A stretch of 64,000 nt of DNA. Source: Lumbricus terrestris (Eukaryota; Annelida; Clitellata; Crassiclitellata; Lumbricidae). The translations under genes were made by a program, and so were the position numbers. The DNA lies in contig OX457051.1 in NCBI GenBank assembly GCA_949752735.1, positions 2,501 to 66,500 of the forward strand, given 5' to 3'. This document shows positions 38,989 to 51,546 of the stretch, piece by piece. Position 1 is the stretch's first letter, and the number at the start of each line of letters is the position of its first letter. The notes beneath the pieces are model-generated. The model did no database searches. It worked only from the letters and a program-made list of their open reading frames with translations, and had not been told where the DNA came from.

Positions 38989-41900
38989 GCCGGGTAATTA
39001 AGGAGGAGGGTTCCGCTTTATTTTAACATCATTCGGCTGATTCCATCTTGTCCGTCCTTTTTGAACTCCAGGGAGCAGCCTGAGCCAGTGCAATATGTCT
39101 TGGCATACTTTGTAGTTTTTTTAACCTATCCCGCCCGAGCCTCGTTGTTTCCTTGGGGGGAGAGAGGGATTGACTACCCAAAGCCTGAACCCTGATCCCT
39201 AGGCCGGGCATTAACGTATTTACCGGCCGCGTGCCTGGTTTCATTTCAGCTTTGGCAGCCGACGAGTCCACATGATTGTCTCTCTCGTAAGCGTTGCTCT
39301 CAGACCCATAATTTCCAGTCATACCATCATTTTAAGGTAAATACCTGACCTAAAGTAGGCAACTCCGCCACGGCAATTGGCCTATAGCATTTGCTTGCCC
39401 TTTGTCGTGCCAGTCCCAAGCCTGGTAATTAAGGAGGAGGGTTCCGCTTTATTTTAACATCATTCGGCTGATTCCATCTTGTCCGTCCTTTTTGAACTCC
39501 AGGGAGCAGCCTGAGCCAGTGCAATATGTCTTGGCATACTTTGTAGTTTTTTTAACCTATCCCGCCCGAGCCTCGTTGTTTCCTTGGGGGGAGAGAGGGA
39601 TTGACTACCCAAAGCCTGAACCCTGATCCCTAGGCCGGGCATTAACGTATTTACGGGCCGCGTGCCTGGTTTCATTTCAGCTTTGGCAGCCGACGAGTCC
39701 ACATGATTGTCTCTCTCGTAAGCGTTGCTCTCAGACCCATAATTTCCAGTCATACCATCATTTTAAGGTAAATACCTGACCTAAAGTAGGCAACTCCGCC
39801 ACGGCAATTGGCCTATAGCATTTGCTTGCCCTTTGTCGTGCCAGTCCCAAGCCTGGTAATTAAGGAGGAGGGTTCCGCTTTATTTTAACATCATTCGGCT
39901 GATTCCATCTTGTCCGTCCTTTTTGAACTCCAGGGAGCAGCCTGAGCCAGTGCAATATGTCTTGGCATACTTTGTAGTTTTTTTTAACCTATCCCGCCCG
40001 AGCCTCGTTGTTTCCTTGGGGGGAGAGAGGGATTGACTACCCAAAGCCTGAACCCTGATCCCTAGGCCGGGCATTAACGTATTTACGGGCCGCGTGCCTG
40101 GTTTCATTTCAGCTTTGGCAGCCGACGAGTCCACATGTCTCTCTCGTAAGCGTTGCTCTCAGACCCATAATTTCCAGTCATACCATCATTTTAAGGTAAA
40201 TACCTGACCTAAAGTAGGCAACTCCGCCACGGCAATTGGCCTATAGCATTTGCTTGCCCTTTGTCGTGCCAGTCCCAAGCCTGGTAATTAAGGAGGAGGG
40301 TTCCGCTTTATTTTAACATCATTCGGCTGATTCCATCTTGTCCGTCCTTTTTGAACTCCAGGGAGCAGCCTGAGCCAGTGCAATATGTCTTGGCATACTT
40401 TGTAGTTTTTTTTAACCTATCCCGCCCGAGCCTCGTTGTTTCCTTGGGGGGAGAGAGGGATTGACTACCCAAAGCCTGAACCCTGATCCCTAGGCCGGGC
40501 ATTAACGTATTTACGGGCCGCGTGCCTGGTTTCATTTCAGCTTTGGCAGCCGACGAGTCCACATGATTGTCTCTCTCGTAAGCGTTGCTCTCAGACCCAT
40601 AATTTCCAGTCATACCATCATTTTAAGGTAAATACCTGACCTAAAGTAGGCAACTCCGCCACGGCAATTGGCCTATAGCATTTGCTTGCCCTTTGTCGTG
40701 CCAGTCCCAAGCCTGGTAATTAAGGAGGAGGGTTCCGCTTTATTTTAACATCATTCGGCTGATTCCATCTTGTCCGTCCTTTTTGAACTCCAGGGAGCAG
40801 CCTGAGCCAGTGCAATATGTCTTGGCATACTTTGTAGTTTTTTTAACCTATCCCGCCCGAGCCTCGTTGTTTCCTTGGGGGGAGAGAGGGATTGACTACC
40901 CAAAGCCTGAACCCTGATCCCTAGGCCGGGCATTAACGTATTTACGGGCCGCGTGCCTGGTTTCATTTCAGCTTTGGCAGCCGACGAGTCCACATGTCTC
41001 TCTCGTAAGCGTTGCTCTCAGACCCATAATTTCCAGTCATACCATCATTTTAAGGTAAATACCTGACCTAAAGTAGGCAACTCCGCCACGGCAATTGGCC
41101 TATAGCATTTGCTTGCCCTTTGTCGTGCCAGTCCCAAGCCTGGTAATTAAGGAGGAGGGTTCCGCTTTATTTTAACATCATTCGGCTGATTCCATCTTGT
41201 CCGTCCTTTTTGAACTCCAGGGAGCAGCCTGAGCCAGTGCAATATGTCTTGGCATACTTTGTAGTTTTTTTTAACCTATCCCGCCCGAGCCTCGTTGTTT
41301 CCTTGGGGGGAGAGAGGGATTGACTACCCAAAGCCTGAACCCTGATCCCTAGGCCGGGCATTAACGTATTTACGGGCCGCGTGCCTGGTTTCATTTCAGC
41401 TTTGGCAGCCGACGAGTCCACATGATTGTCTCTCTCGTAAGCGTTGCTCTCAGACCCATAATTTCCAGTCATACCATCATTTTAAGGTAAATACCTGACC
41501 TAAAGTAGGCAACTCCGCCACGGCAATTGGCCTATAGCATTTGCTTGCCCTTTGTCGTGCCAGTCCCAAGCCTGGTAATTAAGAAGGAGGGTTCCGCTTT
41601 ATTTTAACATCATTCGGCTGATTCCATCTTGTCCGTCCTTTTTGAACTCCAGGGAGCAGCCTGAGCCAGTGCAATATGTCTTGGCATACTTTGTAGTTTT
41701 TTTTAACCTATCCCGCCCGAGCCTCGTTGTTTCCTTGGGGGGAGAGAGGGATTGACTACCCAAAGCCTGAACCCTGATCCCTAGGCCGGGCATTAACGTA
41801 TTTACGGGCCGCGTGCCTGGTTTCATTTCAGCTTTGGCAGCCGACGAGTCCACATGATTGTCTCTCTCGTAAGCGTTGCTCTCAGACCCATAATTTCCAG

Positions 41901-43284
41901 TCATACCATCATTTTAAGGTAAATACCTGACCTAAAGTAGGCAACTCCGCCACGGCAATTGGCCTATAGCATTTGCTTGCCCTTTGTCGTGCCAGTCCCA
42001 AGCCTGGTAATTAAGGAGGAGGGTTCCGCTTTATTTTAACATCATTCGGCTGATTCCATCTTGTCCGTCCTTTTTGAACTCCAGGGAGCAGCCTGAGCCA
42101 GTGCAATATGTCTTGGCATACTTTGTAGTTTTTTTAACCTATCCCGCCCGAGCCTCGTTGTTTCCTTGGGGGGAGAGAGGGATTGACTACCCAAAGCCTG
42201 AACCCTGATCCCTAGGCCGGGCATTAACGTATTTACGGGCCGCGTGCCTGGTTTCATTTCAGCTTTGGCAGCCGACGAGTCCACATGTCTCTCTCGTAAG
42301 CGTTGCTCTCAGACCCATAATTTCCAGTCATACCATCATTTTAAGGTAAATACCTGACCTAAAGTAGGCAACTCCGCCACGGCAATTGGCCTATAGCATT
42401 TGCTTGCCCTTTGTCGTGCCAGTCCCAAGCCTGGTAATTAGGGAAAAGGGTTCCGCTTTATTTTAACATCATTCGGCTGATTCCATCTTGTCCGTCCTTT
42501 TTGAACTCCAGGGAGCAGCCTGAGCCAGTGCAATATGTCTTGGCATACTTTGTAGTTTTTTTTAACCTATCCCGCCCGAGCCTCGTTGTTTCCTTGGGGG
42601 AGAGAGGGATTGACTACCCAAAGCCTGAACCCTGATCCCTAGGCCGGGCATTAACGTATTTACGGGCCGCGTGCCTGGTTTCATTTCAGCTTTGGCAGCC
42701 GACGAGTCCACATGATTGTCTCTCTCGTAAGCGTTGCTCTCAGACCCATAATTTCCAGTCATACCATCATTTTAAGGTAAATACCTGACCTAAAGTAGGC
42801 AACTCCGCCACGGCAATTGGCCTATAGCATTTGCTTGCCCTTTGTCGTGCCAGTCCCAAGCCTGGTAATTAAGGAGGAGGGTTCCGCTTTATTTTAACAT
42901 CATTCGGCTGATTCCATCTTGTCCGTCCTTTTTGAACTCCAGGGAGCAGCCTGAGCCAGTGCAATATGTCTTGGCATACTTTGTAGTTTTTTTAACCTAT
43001 CCCGCCCGAGCCTCGTTGTTTCCTTGGGGGGAGAGAGGGATTGACTACCCAAAGCCTGAACCCTGATCCCTAGGCCGGGCATTAACGTATTTACGGGCCG
43101 CGTGCCTGGTTTCATTTCAGCTTTGGCAGCCGACGAGTCCACATGTCTCTCTCGTAAGCGTTGCTCTCAGACCCATAATTTCCAGTCATACCATCATTTT
43201 AAGGTAAATACCTGACCTAAAGTAGGCAACTCCGCCACGGCAATTGGCCTATAGCATTTGCTTGCCCTTTGTCGTGCCAGTCCC

Positions 43285-46200
43285 AAGCCTGGTAATTAGG
43301 GAAAAGGGTTCCGCTTTATTTTAACATCATTCGGCTGATTCCATCTTGTCCGTCCTTTTTGAACTCCAGGGAGCAGCCTGAGCCAGTGCAATATGTCTTG
43401 GCATACTTTGTAGTTTTTTTAACCTATCCCGCCCGAGCCTCGTTGTTTCCTTGGGGGGAGAGAGGGATTGACTACCCAAAGCCTGAACCCTGATCCCTAG
43501 GCCGGGCATTAACGTATTTACGGGCCGCGTGCCTGGTTTCATTTCAGCTTTGGCAGCCGACGAGTCCACATGATTGTCTCTCTCGTAAGCGTTGCTCTCA
43601 GACCCATAATTTCCAGTCATACCATCATTTTAAGGTAAATACCTGACCTAAAGTAGGCAACTCCGCCACGGCAATTGGCCTATAACATTTGCTTGCCCTT
43701 TGTCGTGCCAGTCCCAAGCCTGGTAATTAAGGAGGAGGGTTCCGCTTTATTTTAACATCATTCGGCTGATTCCATCTTGTCCGTCCTTTTTGAACTCCAG
43801 GGAGCAGCCTGAGCCAGTGCAATATGTCTTGGCATACTTTGTAGTTTTTTTTAACCTATCCCGCCCGAGCCTCGTTGTTTCCTTGGGGGGAGAGAGGGAT
43901 TGACTACCCAAAGCCTGAACCCTGATCCCTAGGCCGGGCATTAACGTATTTACGGGCCGCGTGCCTGGTTTCATTTCAGCTTTGGCAGCCGACGAGTCCA
44001 CATGATTGTCTCTCTCGTAAGCGTTGCTCTCAGACCCATAATTTCCAGTCATACCATCATTTTAAGGTAAATACCTGACCTAAAGTAGGCAACTCCGCCA
44101 CGGCAATTGGCCTATAGCATTTGCTTGCCCTTTGTCGTGCCAGTCCCAAGCCTGGTAATTAAGGAGGAGGGTTCCGCTTTATTTTAACATCATTCGGCTG
44201 ATTCCATCTTGTCCGTCCTTTTTGAACTCCAGGGAGCAGCCTGAGCCAGTGCAATATGTCTTGGCATACTTTGTAGTTTTTTTAACCTATCCCGCCCGAG
44301 CCTCGTTGTTTCCTTGGGGGGAGAGAGGGATTGACTACCCAAAGCCTGAACCCTGATCCCTAGGCCGGGCATTAACGTATTTACCGGCCGCGTGCCTGGT
44401 TTCATTTCAGCTTTGGCAGCCGACGAGTCCACATGTCTCTCTCGTAAGCGTTGCTCTCAGACCCATAATTTCCAGTCATACCATCATTTTAAGGTAAATA
44501 CCTGACCTAAAGTAGGCAACTCCGCCACGGCAATTGGCCTATAGCATTTGCTTGCCCTTTGTCGTGCCAGTCCCAAGCCTGGTAATTAAGGAGGAGGGTT
44601 CCGCTTTATTTTAACATCATTCGGCTGATTCCATCTTGTCCGTCCTTTTTGAACTCCAGGGAGCAGCCTGAGCCAGTGCAATATGTCTTGGCATACTTTG
44701 TAGTTTTTTTTAACCTATCCCGCCCGAGCCTCGTTGTTTCCTTGGGGGGAGAGAGGGATTGACTACCCAAAGCCTGAACCCTGATCCCTAGGCCGGGCAT
44801 TAACGTATTTACGGGCCGCGTGCCTGGTTTCATTTCAGCTTTGGCAGCCGACGAGTCCACATGATTGTCTCTCTCGTAAGCGTTGCTCTCAGACCCATAA
44901 TTTCCAGTCATACCATCATTTTAAGGTAAATACCTGACCTAAAGTAGGCAACTCCGCCACGGCAATTGGCCTATAACATTTGCTTGCCCTTTGTCGTGCC
45001 AGTCCCAAGCCTGGTAATTAAGGAGGAGGGTTCCGCTTTATTTTAACATCATTCGGCTGATTCCATCTTGTCCGTCCTTTTTGAACTCCAGGGAGCAGCC
45101 TGAGCCAGTGCAATATGTCTTGGCATACTTTGTAGTTTTTTTTAACCTATCCCGCCCGAGCCTCGTTGTTTCCTTGGGGGGAGAGAGGGATTGACTACCC
45201 AAAGCCTGAACCCTGATCCCTAGGCCGGGCATTAACGTATTTACGGGCCGCGTGCCTGGTTTCATTTCAGCTTTGGCAGCCGACGAGTCCACATGATTGT
45301 CTCTCTCGTAAGCGTTGCTCTCAGACCCATAATTTCCAGTCATACCATCATTTTAAGGTAAATACCTGGCCTAAAGTAGGCAACTCCGCCACGGCAATTG
45401 GCCTATAGCATTTGCTTGCCCTTTGTCGTGCCAGTCCCAAGCCTGGTAATTAAGGAGGAGGGTTCCGCTTTATTTTAACATCATTCGGCTGATTCCATCT
45501 TGTCCGTCCTTTTTGAACTCCAGGGAGCAGCCTGAGCCAGTGCAATATGTCTTGGCATACTTTGTAGTTTTTTTAACCTATCCCGCCCGAGCCTCGTTGT
45601 TTCCTTGGGGGGAGAGAGGGATTGACTACCCAAAGCCTGAACCCTGATCCCTAGGCCGGGCATTAACGTATTTACGGGCCGCGTGCCTGGTTTCATTTCA
45701 GCTTTGGCAGCCGACGAGTCCACATGATTGTCTCTCTCGTAAGCGTTGCTCTCAGACCCATAATTTCCAGTCATACCATCATTTTAAGGTAAATACCTGA
45801 CCTAAAGTAGGCAACTCCGCCACGGCAATTGGCCTATAGCATTTGCTTGCCCTTTGTCGTGCCAGTCCCAAGCCTGGTAATTAAGGAGGAGGGTTCCGCT
45901 TTATTTTAACATCATTCGGCTGATTCCATCTTGTCCGTCCTTTTTGAACTCCAGGGAGCAGCCTGAGCCAGTGCAATATGTCTTGGCATACTTTGTAGTT
46001 TTTTTAACCTATCCCGCCCGAGCCTCGTTGTTTCCTTGGGGGGAGAGAGGGATTGACTACCCAAAGCCTGAACCCTGATCCCTAGGCGGGCATTAACGTA
46101 TTTACGGGCCGCGTGCCTGGTTTCATTTCAGCTTTGGCAGCCGACGAGTCCACATGTCTCTCTCGTAAGCGTTGCTCTCAGACCCATAATTTCCAGTCAT

Positions 46201-49200
46201 ACCATCATTTTAAGGTAAATACCTGACCTAAAGTAGGCAACTCCGCCACGGCAATTGGCCTATAGCATTTGCTTGCCCTTTGTCGTGCCAGTCCCAAGCC
46301 TGGTAATTAGGGAAAAGGGTTCCGCTTTATTTTAACATCATTCGGCTGATTCCATCTTGTCCGTCCTTTTTGAACTCCAGGGAGCAGCCTGAGCCAGTGC
46401 AATATGTCTTGGCATACTTTGTAGTTTTTTTAACCTATCCCGCCCGAGCCTCGTTGTTTCCTTGGGGGGAGAGAGGGATTGACTACCCAAAGCCTGAACC
46501 CTGATCCCTAGGCCGGGCATTAACGTATTTACGGGCCGCGTGCCTGGTTTCATTTCAGCTTTGGCAGCCGACGAGTCCACATGATTGTCTCTCTCGTAAG
46601 CGTTGCTCTCAGACCCATAATTTCCAGTCATACCATCATTTTAAGGTAAATACCTGACCTAAAGTAGGCAACTCCGCCACGGCAATTGGCCTATAACATT
46701 TGCTTGCCCTTTGTCGTGCCAGTCCCAAGCCTGGTAATTAAGGAGGAGGGTTCCGCTTTATTTTAACATCATTCGGCTGATTCCATCTTGTCCGTCCTTT
46801 TTGAACTCCAGGGAGCAGCCTGAGCCAGTGCAATATGTCTTGGCATACTTTGTAGTTTTTTTAACCTATCCCGCCCGAGCCTCGTTGTTTCCTTGGGGGG
46901 AGAGAGGGATTGACTACCCAAAGCCTGAACCCTGATCCCTAGGCCGGGCATTAACGTATTTACGGGCCGCGTGCCTGGTTTCATTTCAGCTTTGGCAGCC
47001 GACGAGTCCACATGATTGTCTCTCTCGTAAGCGTTGCTCTCAGACCCATAATTTCCAGTCATACCATCATTTTAAGGTAAATACCTGACCTAAAGTAGGC
47101 AACTCCGCCACGGCAATTGGCCTATAGCATTTGCTTGCCCTTTGTCGTGCCAGTCCCAAGCCTGGTAATTAAGGAGGAGGGTTCCGCTTTATTTTAACAT
47201 CATTCGGCTGATTCCATCTTGTCCGTCCTTTTTGAACTCCAGGGAGCAGCCTGAGCCAGTGCAATATGTCTTGGCATACTTTGTAGTTTTTTTAACCTAT
47301 CCCGCCCGAGCCTCGTTGTTTCCTTGGGGGGAGAGAGGGATTGACTACCCAAAGCCTGAACCCTGATCCCTAGGCCGGGCATTAACGTATTTACCGGCCG
47401 CGTGCCTGGTTTCATTTCAGCTTTGGCAGCCGACGAGTCCACATGTCTCTCTCGTAAGCGTTGCTCTCAGACCCATAATTTCCAGTCATACCATCATTTT
47501 AAGGTAAATACCCGACCTAAAGTAGGCAACTCCGCCACGGCAATTGGCCTATAGCATTTGCTTGCCCTTTGTCGTGCCAGTCCCAAGCCTGGTAATTAAG
47601 GAGGAGGGTTCCGCTTTATTTTAACATCATTCGGCTGATTCCATCTTGTCCGTCCTTTTTGAACTCCAGGGAGCAGCCTGAGCCAGTGCAATATGTCTTG
47701 GCATACTTTGTAGTTTTTTTTAACCTATCCCGCCCGAGCCTCGTTGTTTCCTTGGGGGGAGAGAGGGATTGACTACCCAAAGCCTGAACCCTGATCCCTA
47801 GGCCGGGCATTAACGTATTTACGGGCCGCGTGCCTGGTTTCATTTCAGCTTTGGCAGCCGACGAGTCCACATGATTGTCTCTCTCGTAAGCGTTGCTCTC
47901 AGACCCATAATTTCCAGTCATACCATCATTTTAAGGTAAATACCTGACCTAAAGTAGGCAACTCCGCCACGGCAATTGGCCTATAACATTTGCTTGCCCT
48001 TTGTCGTGCCAGTCCCAAGCCTGGTAATTAAGGAGGAGGGTTCCGCTTTATTTTAACATCATTCGGCTGATTCCATCTTGTCCGTCCTTTTTGAACTCCA
48101 GGGAGCAGCCTGAGCCAGTGCAATATGTCTTGGCATACTTTGTAGTTTTTTTTAACCTATCCCGCCCGAGCCTCGTTGTTTCCTTGGGGGGAGAGAGGGA
48201 TTGACTACCCAAAGCCTGAACCCTGATCCCTAGGCCGGGCATTAACGTATTTACGGGCCGCGTGCCTGGTTTCATTTCAGCTTTGGCAGCCGACGAGTCC
48301 ACATGATTGTCTCTCTCGTAAGCGTTGCTCTCAGACCCATAATTTCCAGTCATACCATCATTTTAAGGTAAATACCTGACCTAAAGTAGGCAACTCCGCC
48401 ACGGCAATTGGCCTATAGCATTTGCTTGCCCTTTGTCGTGCCAGTCCCAAGCCTGGTAATTAAGGAGGAGGGTTCCGCTTTATTTTAACATCATTCGGCT
48501 GATTCCATCTTGTCCGTCCTTTTTGAACTCCAGGGAGCAGCCTGAGCCAGTGCAATATGTCTTGGCATACTTTGTAGTTTTTTTTAACCTATCCCGCCCG
48601 AGCCTCGTTGTTTCCTTGGGGGGAGAGAGGGATTGACTACCCAAAGCCTGAACCCTGATCCCTAGGCCGGGCATTAACGTATTTACGGGCCGCGTGCCTG
48701 GTTTCATTTCAGCTTTGGCAGCCGACGAGTCCACATGTCTCTCTCGTAAGCGTTGCTCTCAGACCCATAATTTCCAGTCATACCATCATTTTAAGGTAAA
48801 TACCTGACCTAAAGTAGGCAACTCCGCCACGGCAATTGGCCTATAGCATTTGCTTGCCCTTTGTCGTGCCAGTCCCAAGCCTGGTAATTAAGGAGGAGGG
48901 TTCCGCTTTATTTTAACATCATTCGGCTGATTCCATCTTGTCCGTCCTTTTTGAACTCCAGGGAGCAGCCTGAGCCAGTGCAATATGTCTTGGCATACTT
49001 TGTAGTTTTTTTAACCTATCCCGCCCGAGCCTCGTTGTTTCCTTGGGGGGAGAGAGGGATTGACTACCCAAAGCCTGAACCCTGATCCCTAGGCCGGGCA
49101 TTAACGTATTTACGGGCCGCGTGCCTGGTTTCATTTCAGCTTTGGCAGCCGACGAGTCCACATGATTGTCTCTCTCGTAAGCGTTGCTCTCAGACCCATA

Positions 49201-49310
49201 ATTTCCAGTCATACCATCATTTTAAGGTAAATACCTGACCTAAAGTAGGCAACTCCGCCACGGCAATTGGCCTATAACATTTGCTTGCCCTTTGTCGTGC
49301 CAGTCCCAAG
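43285..49310. repeat. Tandem duplication of a seven-unit (~3.01 kb) block in the 431-bp array
   Basis: Three marker variants recur with one offset: GGGAAAAGGG at about 43298 and 46311, CTATAACAT at about 43680/46690 and 44971/47980, and TTACCGG at about 44382 and 47392. All are spaced about 3008-3013 bp, seven units. The order of length classes is also similar in the two blocks, with a few differences. This indicates a block duplication by unequal exchange. Confidence 0.8.
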
Positions 49311-50088
49311 CCTGGTAATTAAGGAGGAGGGTTCCGCTTTATTTTAACATCATTCGGCTGATTCCATCTTGTCCGTCCTTTTTGAACTCCAGGGAGCAGC
49401 CTGAGCCAGTGCAATATGTCTTGGCATACTTTGTAGTTTTTTTTAACCTATCCCGCCCGAGCCTCGTTGTTTCCTTGGGGGGAGAGAGGGATTGACTACC
49501 CAAAGCCTGAACCCTGATCCCTAGGCCGGGCATTAACGTATTTACGGGCCGCGTGCCTGGTTTCATTTCAGCTTTGGCAGCCGACGAGTCCACATGATTG
49601 TCTCTCTCGTAAGCGTTGCTCTCAGACCCATAATTTCCAGTCATACCATCATTTTAAGGTAAATACCTGACCTAAAGTAGGCAACTCCGCCACGGCAATT
49701 GGCCTATAGCATTTGCTTGCCCTTTGTCGTGCCAGTCCCAAGCCTGGTAATTAAGGAGGAGGGTTCCGCTTTATTTTAACATCATTCGGCTGATTCCATC
49801 TTGTCCGTCCTTTTTGAACTCCAGGGAGCAGCCTGAGCCAGTGCAATATGTCTTGGCATACTTTGTAGTTTTTTTAACCTATCCCGCCCGAGCCTCGTTG
49901 TTTCCTTGGGGGGAGAGAGGGATTGACTACCCAAAGCCTGAACCCTGATCCCTAGGCCGGGCATTAACGTATTTACGGGCCGCGTGCCTGGTTTCATTTC
50001 AGCTTTGGCAGCCGACGAGTCCACATGTCTCTCTCGTAAGCGTTGCTCTCAGACCCATAATTTCCAGTCATACCATCATTTTAAGGTA

Positions 50089-50096
50089 AATACCTG
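50089..50096. repeat. 8-bp target-site duplication, left copy
   Basis: AATACCTG immediately left of the terminal CAGGGCCG. It is repeated exactly at 51539-51546, and the uninterrupted 431-bp unit contains one copy (AAATACCTGACC). Confidence 0.95.
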
Positions 50097-51538
50097 CAGG
50101 GCCGTTTTAAGGAGTTTTGGGGCCCTAGGCACAAACCCTAATCCTAAACATATCCACGAGTCTAATCTACTCTAGCCAAATCAAGGTTTCCGGGGACGGA
50201 GAACAAGTATTTACACACACATTTTTGTCGGTCGATTGCTCGAGACGTGTAGCGCCGAGACGGGAGGGCTATGGGAAAGGAATGTCCGAATGTGTCTCTC
50301 CATGAAGTCAGAAATTGTTGAATTTTCACATTGCATTTTAAACTGCCATCTTTACAAAATTGCTCAACATTCGCAGTGCTGACATGCCTAGTCTAAGACT
50401 TCTATGATTGTTCTTGCAATTATAATAATTCCTTATTCAGTTTCCACATTGTAATGATAGGCCACATGCAGCATTGTAAGCTGGGATCTAAGCAAAATTA
50501 CAGATTATTATTTCAGTGCTGATTACAAGAGTGGTTGAAAGTTTCAATAAAATTAATATAATTATTATTACAATCATAATTTCTTGACGTATCAAATTTA
50601 GCAACTCAGTTCTGCTGCTTCTGGACCATTAGGCCAACAGCATAATAGGCTTAGTAGCCTAACGAATAACTGCAGACAGATCTAGGCTATAATTATATAA
50701 GACCTACTTTCTTGCATTGGAATTGGCTTATTCCCGCGCGTTGCTAAAAAGGCTTGTACTGTTGACCATGGAGGATAGGCCTACAGTTCTCGGAATTGCC
50801 ACAAATGTTACACAAACCAAGGAAGAACCGCCAAAATCTGGAAGTCATGTAGTATGCCTAATGATGCTGTTTTACTAAGTGTTCAAGTAACAAAACCTTT
50901 TTAAATTTCGACAGTTTTAAATTTGAAAGGTAGCACTAAAAAGTCGAAAATTGGTTTTACAAAAATAGTACTTGTACAAATATTAACAGTAAATTATACT
51001 CATTGTAAGATGATTGTATCATATTATTACATTAATAGATTTTATCATCATAATATCATACAATAGTAAATAATATCACGGTATATTACTAGAGTTCGTG
51101 TATTATACAATAGTGTAAGCAACAATTCAAACTTCTAATTTGGTCAAATGTTTTGGGTAGTCATTTCTGGGTGAAGTTCCTTCCACACTGGGAGATGCTT
51201 AGATTAAACACTGAACGTAACCCGGTTCCCGTCTCAAACTCTCAGTCTCAGATATAGAGTGCCGGTACTCTATTCATGCCTTCTATGGGCATGTGTGTCA
51301 TTTTGTTACGTTTATTAATATTGATAGAAGAACCTAGGCCTATACACAGCTAGAGCACAGTAATCTTTGTATTACAAGTGTACTGTGTAAAATAAATTTA
51401 AGCTTAGCACACGTTAAAGTTCGTATAACATGTTGCTAATTTGTTATGCAATGTAGCATTTTGGGTCGCCGCGGGGCCCCCCTGTTGCGCGGGGCCCTAG
51501 GCCCGGGCCTCGCGGGCCTGTGCCTTAAAACGGCTCTG
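50097..51538. mobile_element. Non-autonomous hAT-type DNA transposon, 1442 bp
   Basis: Terminal inverted repeats are CAGGGCCGTTTTAAGG on the left and, reverse-complemented, CAGAGCCGTTTTAAGG on the right, with one mismatch in 16. They are followed by GC-rich blocks containing GGGGCCCTAGGC in inverted orientation. An exact 8-bp duplication AATACCTG flanks the element. TIRs starting CAG and an 8-bp duplication are the hallmark of the hAT superfamily. The AT-rich interior shows no transposase-like open frame, so mobilisation would need a transposase in trans. It sits in one 431-bp unit, and removing it restores an ordinary unit, so it inserted after the array formed. Confidence 0.93.
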
Positions 51539-51546
51539 AATACCTG
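51539..51546. repeat. 8-bp target-site duplication, right copy
   Basis: AATACCTG directly after the right terminus CGGCTCTG, identical to the left copy. It doubles as the resumption of the interrupted satellite unit. Confidence 0.95.

Larger units (their letters stand above)
38989..50096. repeat. ~431-bp subtelomeric satellite array, ~26 units
   Basis: Tandem units of 427-432 bp starting in the GCCTGGTAATTAAGGAGGAG block. Length classes come from a T-run of 7 or 8 and from presence or absence of ATTG in CACATG(ATTG)TCTCTC. Other markers are GGGAAAAGGG for GGAGGAGGG (about 42440, 43298, 46311), CTATAACAT for CTATAGCAT (about 43680, 44971, 46690, 47980, 49273), TTACCGG for TTACGGG (about 39220, 44382, 47392), a five-G run near 42597 and a lost C near 46086. 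The unit shares ordered blocks with the 620-bp satellite, for example AACTCCGCCACGGCAAT and GTCGTGCCAGTCCCAAGCC. Short - strand open frames of 80-101 codons vary with the T-run and are not genes. Confidence 0.96.

Noticed and set aside
50097..51538. A transposase gene inside the hAT-type element
   Set aside because: The interior is AT-rich with stops in all frames; only short frames in the GC-rich terminal block are open.
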